A program made the position numbers and the translations under genes. A DNA stretch of 5,451 nt from NCBI GenBank assembly GCA_021442545.1, contig JABUSX010000250.1, forward strand, positions 1 through 5,451, written 5' to 3'. This document shows, piece after piece, positions 1 through 4,389 of this stretch (position 1 is its first letter; every line of letters starts with the position of its first letter). The stretch is from Eubacterium sp. (GTDB taxonomy: Bacteria > Bacillota > Clostridia > Lachnospirales > Lachnospiraceae). A model generated the notes under the pieces. The model did no database searches and was not told where the DNA came from. It worked only from the letters and a program-made list of their open reading frames with translations.

Positions 1-198
1 GTCTGCTCAGGCACACTCTGAAACTCTGTACTTCCCTGCTGTGCTGCATTCTGAGTTTCAAAACCTGTCTGCTCAGGCACACTCTGAAACTCTGCACTTC
101 CCTGCTGTGCTGCATTCTGAGTTTCGAAACCTGACTCTTCAGACGGGCTCTGAAACACTAAAGTTTCCTGCTGTGGTATATTCTGAGATTCAGAACCT
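1..198 (-). repeat. Three tandem 66-bp coding repeats
   Basis: Units are 1-66, 67-132 and 133-198. The first two differ at only 2 of 66 positions (29 and 60 of the unit). The third, nearest the start of the gene, is diverged, with about 48 of 66 matching the middle unit. The length is a multiple of three, so each unit encodes 22 residues in the zinc-ribbon protein. The array may continue past the left edge. Confidence 0.92.
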
Positions 199-332
199 GC
201 CTGTTCTGCTGCATGGTTCTGTACCGGCGCTTCTGCCCCCGGCGTTTCAGCAGCCGGAAACGGCTTTCCGCAAGTCGGACAGAATTTGGAATTGTCTTCG
301 CATGCTGCTCCGCAGCCTGAACAATTTTTCAT
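1..332 (-). CDS. Zinc-ribbon protein with 22-residue Gln/Glu-rich repeats (partial, 3' end beyond left edge)
   Basis: The frame begins at an ATG at 332-330 and stays open for 110 codons to the left edge, so the C-terminus is missing. An AAAGGGGG ribosome binding site at 347-340, 7 nt from the ATG, supports this start. The protein opens MKNCSGCGAACEDNSKFCPT, with cysteines at 4, 7, 18 and 21 forming two CxxC knuckles 10 residues apart, as in the short zinc-ribbon domains common at the N-terminus of bacterial membrane or regulatory proteins. C11 is an extra cysteine. Residues 26-45 are an Ala/Glu/Pro linker. From G46 a 22-residue repeat rich in Gln, Glu, Ser and Ala begins (G46, G68, G90; typical core FETQNAAQQG). 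No membrane segment is visible in the part present. In such proteins the ribbon is usually a small metal-binding module attached to another domain, which here would lie outside the window. The specific function is unknown. Confidence 0.8.
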   Translation of the reverse strand, partial: MKNCSGCGAACEDNSKFCPTCGKPFPAAETPGAEAPVQNHAAEQAGSESQNIPQQETLVFQSPSEESGFETQNAAQQGSAEFQSVPEQTGFETQNAAQQGSTEFQSVPEQ

Positions 333-492
333 ATGAACGCCCCCTTTCTTTTTCTGTATCTGGTGCTGCTGTCGTGATTTCAGATCCTGTCTTCAGAACA
401 ACAGGTTCAGATACCGCTCTGAGAACCGGCCGAATTCCGATTCTGTTTCTGAAAGCCGGCTGTAAAAAAAGCTGACTGTAAAAGATGACAAA

Positions 493-520
493 ATTATATC
501 ATCTCTTCTCCGTCTGCAAA
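493..520 (-). promoter_or_regulatory. Promoter for the zinc-ribbon gene
   Basis: On the minus strand a perfect TATAAT lies at 498-493. A TTTGCA (4 of 6 to the -35 consensus) lies at 520-515, with a 16-nt spacer. Transcription would start near 486, giving a leader of about 150 nt before the ATG at 332. The leader holds no riboswitch that I recognise. Assigned from consensus match only. Confidence 0.5.
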
Positions 521-528
521 GCGTTTTT

Positions 529-584
529 AGATTCTTTTCACATACGTCAGAGTCTTTTCATACATATGGAAAATATATGGAAAA
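529..584. repeat. Short direct repeats in the divergent intergenic region
   Basis: AGATTCTTTTCA (529-540) recurs as AGAGTCTTTTCA (549-560), 11 of 12 identical with a 20-bp period. Immediately after, ATATGGAAAA occurs at 564-573 and again at 575-584, an 11-bp period or about one helical turn. They sit between the two divergent promoters, so they could be protein-binding or UP-element-like A/T sequences, or simply A/T-rich chance repeats. The rest of 333-687 holds only the two promoters and ribosome binding sites; I see no gene in it. Confidence 0.4.
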
Positions 585-614
585 AAGCTTTCTGATTCTT
601 TCCGGCAAAAGCAC

Positions 615-645
615 TTGCCCCCGACAGATTATTTTGTGGTATGAT
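615..645 (+). promoter_or_regulatory. purC promoter with extended -10
   Basis: TATGAT at 640-645 is preceded by TGG, giving an extended -10 (TGnTATGAT). TTGCCC at 615-620 is a 4-of-6 match to the -35 element with a long 19-nt spacer, which the extended -10 could compensate for. Transcription would start near 652, leaving a leader of only about 35 nt. That is too short for a purine riboswitch, and no PurR box that I recognise is present. Confidence 0.55.
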
Positions 646-687
646 GCAGAGGATCGAGTTCTTATTCTATAGGAGGAAACCTGCATA

Positions 688-1572
688 ATGAAAACTTACT
701 CACCTGTTAAAGAAGGCAAAGTCAGAGAGATCTACGATATCGGAGAAAACCTGATCATGGTGGCGACCGACCGGATCTCCGCATTTGATGTGATCCTGAA
801 AAATACGATCACCGGAAAGGGCAAAGTCCTCACGCAGATGTCCCGTTTCTGGTTCGATCTTACGAAAGACATCGTGCCGAATCACATGATCAGTGTGGAT
901 ACGGCAGATATGCCGGAGTTTTTCCGTCAGGAAAAATTTGACGGAAATGCCATGCTCTGCCGGAAACTGACGATGCTTCCGATCGAATGCATCGTGCGCG
1001 GCTATATCACGGGAAGCGGCTGGGAAAGCTATAAGAAGAACGGCACCGTCTGCGGCATTCAGCTGCCGGAAGGGCTTCAGGAATGCGATCAGCTTCCGGA
1101 GCCGCTTTACACGCCCAGCACCAAGGCCGATCTCGGCGATCATGATGAAAACATCAGCTACGAACAGAGCATCACTGTGCTGGAACGGGATTTCCCGGGA
1201 CACGGAGAAGAGTATGCAGCAAAGCTTCGCGACTGCACACTGGCTCTTTACAAGGCCTGTGCGGAACATGCGAAAAAGCGCGGCATCCTGATCGCCGACA
1301 CCAAATTTGAATTCGGTCTGGATGAAGACGGAAACGTCGTCCTTGCCGACGAAATGCTGACACCGGACAGCAGCCGCTTCTGGCCGGCAGAGGGTTACGC
1401 ACCCGGACACGGACAGCCCTCCTTCGACAAGCAGTTCGTCCGTGACTGGCTGAAGGCAAATCCGGACAAGGGCTATGAGCTTCCGCAGGACGTCATCGAC
1501 AAGACGATTGCCAAATACCTCGAAGCCTACGCACTGCTGACCGGAAAGGTTCTTGATATTTCCCTTTCATAA
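688..1572 (+). CDS. purC: Phosphoribosylaminoimidazole-succinocarboxamide synthase (SAICAR synthetase)
   Basis: Cytosolic enzyme of de novo purine synthesis: it joins L-aspartate to CAIR (carboxyaminoimidazole ribonucleotide) using ATP to give SAICAR. The 294-residue product belongs to the longer class (about 290-300 residues, as in yeast ADE1), not the shorter E. coli type of about 237. The N-terminal KEGKVREIYD (8-17) is the nucleotide-binding strand-turn-strand typical of the family, followed by ATDRISAFDV (26-35). Family signature 1 is LPIECIVRGYITGSG (97-111). TKADLGDHDENIS (145-157) is the substrate-binding stretch of the long class, and signature 2 is IADTKFEFG (202-210). DEMLTPDSSRFW (221-232) and a PSFDKQ segment (244-249) complete the conserved core. 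AGGAGG at 671-676 precedes the ATG by 11 nt, slightly long but strong. The gene has its own promoter and terminator, and no other pur gene is adjacent. No frame break or missing key residue was seen. Confidence 0.97.
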   Translation: MKTYSPVKEGKVREIYDIGENLIMVATDRISAFDVILKNTITGKGKVLTQMSRFWFDLTKDIVPNHMISVDTADMPEFFRQEKFDGNAMLCRKLTMLPIECIVRGYITGSGWESYKKNGTVCGIQLPEGLQECDQLPEPLYTPSTKADLGDHDENISYEQSITVLERDFPGHGEEYAAKLRDCTLALYKACAEHAKKRGILIADTKFEFGLDEDGNVVLADEMLTPDSSRFWPAEGYAPGHGQPSFDKQFVRDWLKANPDKGYELPQDVIDKTIAKYLEAYALLTGKVLDISLS

Positions 1573-1619
1573 AAAAACGCCTGCTGACCGAAGTCAGCAG
1601 GCAATTTTTTATTTTTTTT
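1571..1619. terminator. Bidirectional rho-independent terminator between convergent genes
   Basis: A perfect 10-bp stem, GCCTGCTGAC (1579-1588) paired with GTCAGCAGGC (1593-1602), encloses a CGAA loop. On the plus strand it is followed by a T-rich tract (1605-1619) and ends purC. On the minus strand the seven A's at 1571-1577 read as a T tract, so it can also end the hydrolase transcript. It overlaps the last three codons and the stop of the hydrolase. Confidence 0.92.
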
Positions 1620-2550
1620 GCATACGTGCATTCATCCATTCCAGAATATCACTGTCGACCGTTTCCTTATCCGGCTCATTCAGAATCTCGTGGCGGTCTT
1701 CCGGATAAAGCTTACAGGTCACATCCGTCATGCCAAGCGACTTGTATACTTCCTCCAGTTTCTTCGGTCCCTTTCCGAAATCCCCGACAGGATCCTCCGC
1801 ACCGGAGACAATAAGAACCGGAAGGTCTTTCGGGATCTGCTTCATCAGGCTGCTGCTCTGCGCCTTCTGAATACCGCGGAGCATATTTTTGTATCCGTTG
1901 ACCGTGAAAATAAACTGACAGAGCTTATCTTCATGGAACTGCTTTACGACTTCCCTGTCTCTGGTCAGCCAGGCGCCGGGCGGGTAGTCCGGATCGTCCG
2001 GTCTTTCGTAGGACCCGACTGCCATATTGTTGATCGTCTCGCTGCGGTACATTTCACCATGCAGCAAAGATGCTGCTGTGCAGGCCGCCTGTCCGAACAG
2101 AAGCTTCGCACTGTCCGTATAGCCTGTTCCCATGATGATGGCGCCCGATATCCCATTTCCGTAAATGGCCATATACTGACGCACAAGGAAGGAACCCATG
2201 CTGTGTCCCATAATAAAATAGGGAACACCGGGATGCTCCTCCTGAAGCTGCTTCTGCAGGGTGCGCATGTCGGAAAGCAGGTTCAGATTGCCGTCCGGCT
2301 CACCGAAATAGCCCCTGTGTTCCGGATCCGTGACCGACCAGCCGTGACCCAGATGATCGTTTCCTGCCGTCAGGATCCCCTGCTCCGCCATTGCCGCCGC
2401 AAAACGGTCAAAACGTTCAATATGCTCGATCATTCCGTGGGAGATCTGCAGGATCGCACGAACCTCACCCTTTGGCTCCCACGACAAAACGCGGATCGAA
2501 GTCTTTCCGTCTTTGGACGTAAACAGACTTTTCACAGTTGATACTTCCAT
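1609..2550 (-). CDS. Alpha/beta hydrolase of the monoacylglycerol lipase / lysophospholipase type
   Basis: A 313-residue serine hydrolase of the alpha/beta fold (Hydrolase_4 / serine aminopeptidase S33 group), probably cytosolic because no signal peptide or membrane segment is seen. HGM at 38-40 is the oxyanion-hole motif, and NDHLGHGWS (64-72) is the loop usual in monoacylglycerol-lipase-like members. GHSMG (115-119) is the nucleophile elbow with Ser117. SGAEDPVG (249-256) supplies the acid Asp253, and DRHEILNE (285-292) the catalytic His287. The triad is therefore complete and in order. Residues about 143-230 form the variable cap that sets specificity. The ester substrate (monoacylglycerol, lysophospholipid or another acyl ester) cannot be told from sequence. 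A GTG at 2556 lies in frame six bases upstream, but the ribosome binding site favours the ATG at 2550. The gene has its own promoter and is convergent with purC, with only 36 bases between stop codons. Confidence 0.9.
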   Translation of the reverse strand: MEVSTVKSLFTSKDGKTSIRVLSWEPKGEVRAILQISHGMIEHIERFDRFAAAMAEQGILTAGNDHLGHGWSVTDPEHRGYFGEPDGNLNLLSDMRTLQKQLQEEHPGVPYFIMGHSMGSFLVRQYMAIYGNGISGAIIMGTGYTDSAKLLFGQAACTAASLLHGEMYRSETINNMAVGSYERPDDPDYPPGAWLTRDREVVKQFHEDKLCQFIFTVNGYKNMLRGIQKAQSSSLMKQIPKDLPVLIVSGAEDPVGDFGKGPKKLEEVYKSLGMTDVTCKLYPEDRHEILNEPDKETVDSDILEWMNARMQKK

Positions 2551-2558
2551 AAACACTG

Positions 2559-2565
2559 CCCTTCC
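2559..2565 (-). promoter_or_regulatory. Ribosome binding site that decides the hydrolase start
   Basis: GGAAGGG on the minus strand ends 8 nt before the ATG at 2550, an ideal distance. It ends only 2 nt before the in-frame GTG at 2556, which is too close. The ATG at 2550 is therefore preferred. Confidence 0.7.
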
Positions 2566-2702
2566 ATTTTCATGTGCTGTCCGATTCGCCCTTTCCGGTC
2601 AGAGCACACGGCGCCGTGATGCTTTTCAGCACGCCGACGATCGATCTGAAATCCGGAATTACAGGACAGACACCCCTCGTAATCATTACTTACTGTAAAT
2701 TC

Positions 2703-2731
2703 ATGATACCACATGTCCGCTTCAAGGTCAG
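2703..2731 (-). promoter_or_regulatory. Hydrolase promoter with extended -10
   Basis: On the minus strand TATCAT (2708-2703) is preceded by TGG, forming an extended -10. CTGACC (2731-2726) is a 4-of-6 match to the -35 element, with a 17-nt spacer. Transcription would start near 2696, giving a leader of about 145 nt. Confidence 0.55.
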
Positions 2732-2848
2732 CAGAATTTATTTTCAGAAATTCACCCCCCCCTGAGAATGAACACAGCTCTGATGAATCTGTGAAACGAC
2801 CGGCAATTTTCTTCTGCAAAAGTTTTTTCGGGAAAACAGAGCAGCCAG

Positions 2849-2875
2849 AAAAACCGCGGAACGACACGCGGTTTT
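2849..2875 (-). terminator. Probable weak terminator downstream of pyrG
   Basis: On the minus strand AAAACCGCG (2875-2867) pairs perfectly with CGCGGTTTT (2858-2850) around an 8-nt loop. A further T at 2849 follows, making a run of five T's that is mostly inside the stem. The stem is short in GC and the T tract is brief, so termination efficiency is uncertain. Its position, about 66 nt past the pyrG stop and before the hydrolase promoter, fits a gene end. Confidence 0.5.
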
Positions 2876-2936
2876 CTGCGTAAGATTACTCCCGGAAAGT
2901 GAGCGCAATTCCGTTGAATTTCAGGAACAGAGGATG
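2872..2936 (-). pseudogene. Ghost copy of the pyrG 3' end
   Basis: Read on the minus strand from 2936, the DNA encodes HPLFLKFNGIALTFRE and then TAA (2888-2886). The CTP synthase in the window has HPLFRGFIGAALSFRE at residues 805-820: 11 of 16 residues match, and 38 of 48 bases match. The similarity continues past the stop through CTTACGCAGAAAA versus CTTCCGCAGAAAA, for about 51 of 65 bases overall. The copy is out of frame with pyrG (82-bp offset), lacks a start and cannot be expressed as protein. It is the diverged second member of a tandem duplication, or the tail of an older pyrG displaced by a related one. Confidence 0.75.
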
Positions 2937-2940
2937 TCAG

Positions 2941-4389
2941 TTATTCAGATGGCTTTTCTGCGGAAGCCTGCTCCCGGAAAGAGAGCGCAGCTCCGATAAA
3001 TCCGCGGAACAGCGGATGGCTCTTGTTCGGACGGCTCTTAAATTCCGGATGGTACTGTACGCCGACGTAGAAATCCCGATCGGAAAGCTCGACCGTTTCC
3101 ACCAGCCTGCCGTCAGGCGAAAGACCGGCGAGCGTCAGCCCCGCCTTTTCAAATGCATCCCGGTACTCGTTGTTGAATTCATATCTGTGGCGGTGACGTT
3201 CACGGATCTCAGGCAGACCATAACATTTTTCGAGTGTCGAACCGGGCTTGACAACACAGGGATATGCCCCAAGGCGGAGCGTGCCGCCCTTGTCGACTTC
3301 GTCACTCTGTCCCGGCATGAAATCAATGACCTTATGGGTGCAGGTCTCATTAAACTCTCCGGAATTTGCATCCGGGATCTGCAGCACGTTTCTGGCATAT
3401 TCGATCACGGCGATCTGCATACCGAGACAGATCCCGAAGTAGGGAAGCCTGTTTTCTCTCGCATACTGCGCGGCAAGAATCATGCCCTCGATGCCCCTGT
3501 CTCCGAAGCCGCCGGGAATGATAATGCCGTCCAGTCCGGAAAGCATTTCCGAAACACTGTCTTTTGTGATCTGCTCAGAATCCAGCCACTGGATCTTCAC
3601 GTGGGCATTGTGAAAATAACCCGCATGACGGAGGGCTTCCGCCACCGAAAGGTAGGCATCATGCAGCTGTGTGTATTTGCCGACAAGACCGATCCGCACG
3701 GTGTGCTGCCTCGTTTTGCTGCTCTCCACCATTTTTTTCCATTCATCAAGATCCGGTTCCGGAGCATCGATTCCCAGTTCCCGGCAGACAACACCCGAAA
3801 AATGACTCTTTTCAAGCATCAGCGGGGCCTCATACAGGCAGGAAAGCGTGATATTTTCGATGACGCAGTCCGGCTTCACATTGCAGAACATGGAGATCTT
3901 CCGGAAAATGGATTCCTCGAGAGGCCGGTCGCAGCGAAGCACGATAAGGTTCGGATTGATCCCCATCCCCTGCAGTTCCTTCACCGAATGCTGGGTGGGT
4001 TTGGATTTGTGTTCGTCCGACCCGCTCAGGAAGGGAACGAGGGTGACATGAATAAACAGGCTGTTCTCCCGCCCGACTTCCAGAGAGATCTGACGAACCG
4101 CCTCCAGGAACGGCTGTGACTCGATATCGCCGATGGTTCCGCCGATCTCCGTGATCACGACATCCGCGTCCGTCTGCTTGGCAACACGGTACACAAAATT
4201 TTTGATCTCATCGGTGACATGAGGAATGATCTGAACCGTGGAACCCAGGTATTCGCCTCTCCGCTCTTTGTTGAGCACGTTCCAGTAGACCTTTCCTGTA
4301 GTCAGATTGGAATAGCGGTTCAGATCTTCGTCGATGAAACGCTCGTAATGGCCCAGATCCAGATCCGTCTCCGCGCCGTCCTCCGTCAC
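2941..4389 (-). other. pyrG: CTP synthase segment (5'-truncated pyrG)
   Basis: CTP synthase makes CTP from UTP, ATP and glutamine in the cytosol. This segment spans residues 348-829 of the open frame: 482 residues against about 535 in the intact family. It begins at VTEDGAETDLDLG (348-360), which includes the Mg-binding Asp equivalent to E. coli Asp72 (D358). ITEIGGTIGDIESQP (426-440) carries the second metal ligand, Glu428. HKSKPTQHSVKELQ (474-487) is the conserved UTP/CTP-binding stretch. The class I glutamine amidotransferase domain (about 578-829) looks intact: PGGFGDRG (639-646), the nucleophile Cys668 in GICLGMQ, and the His794/Glu796 pair in YHPEF. The first about 61 residues, with the family's GGVVSxLGKG P-loop and the KxDPY region, are absent here and nowhere else in the window. 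Without them the synthetase half cannot bind ATP normally. Identity as CTP synthase is certain; functionality as written is doubtful. Confidence 0.93.

Larger units (their letters stand above)
2551..2940. other. Intergenic region between the hydrolase and pyrG
   Basis: About 390 bases without a convincing gene. From the hydrolase outwards it holds the ribosome binding site, a leader of about 145 nt with a perfect 12-bp palindrome CACGGCGCCGTG (2607-2618), the promoter, a run of eight C's (2755-2762), the pyrG-side hairpin and a ghost copy of the pyrG 3' end. Minus-strand frames crossing it have no ribosome binding site and no recognisable motif. Confidence 0.7.

Noticed and set aside
41..475. 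Plus-strand open frame of 144 codons over the left-end repeats
   Set aside because: It is the antisense of the zinc-ribbon gene. Its apparent repeats (LHSEF.NL) mirror the coding repeats of the minus strand. It has no ribosome binding site and no recognisable domain.
652..687. Purine riboswitch ahead of purC
   Set aside because: The leader from the predicted start is only about 35 nt and lacks the conserved purine aptamer elements.
700..1410. Long minus-strand open frame inside purC
   Set aside because: It lies wholly within a complete and unmistakable purC and has no start signals. It is a shadow frame caused by codon bias.
1618..2541. Plus-strand open frame opposite the hydrolase
   Set aside because: The minus strand has a complete catalytic triad and a good ribosome binding site. 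The plus frame has neither motif nor start signal.
2567..2683. Possible 38-codon leader peptide upstream of the hydrolase (starting MITRGVCPVI)
   Set aside because: There is no Shine-Dalgarno sequence before its ATG. No run of regulatory codons or attenuator hairpin follows, so it is probably chance.
2532..2867. Minus-strand open frame of 111 codons across the hydrolase upstream region
   Set aside because: It starts at a GTG at the edge of the terminator hairpin, has no ribosome binding site, overlaps the hydrolase promoter and start, and resembles nothing known.
2899..4119. Plus-strand open frame of 406 codons opposite pyrG
   Set aside because: The minus strand encodes highly conserved CTP synthase motifs throughout. 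The plus frame is antisense with no domain.
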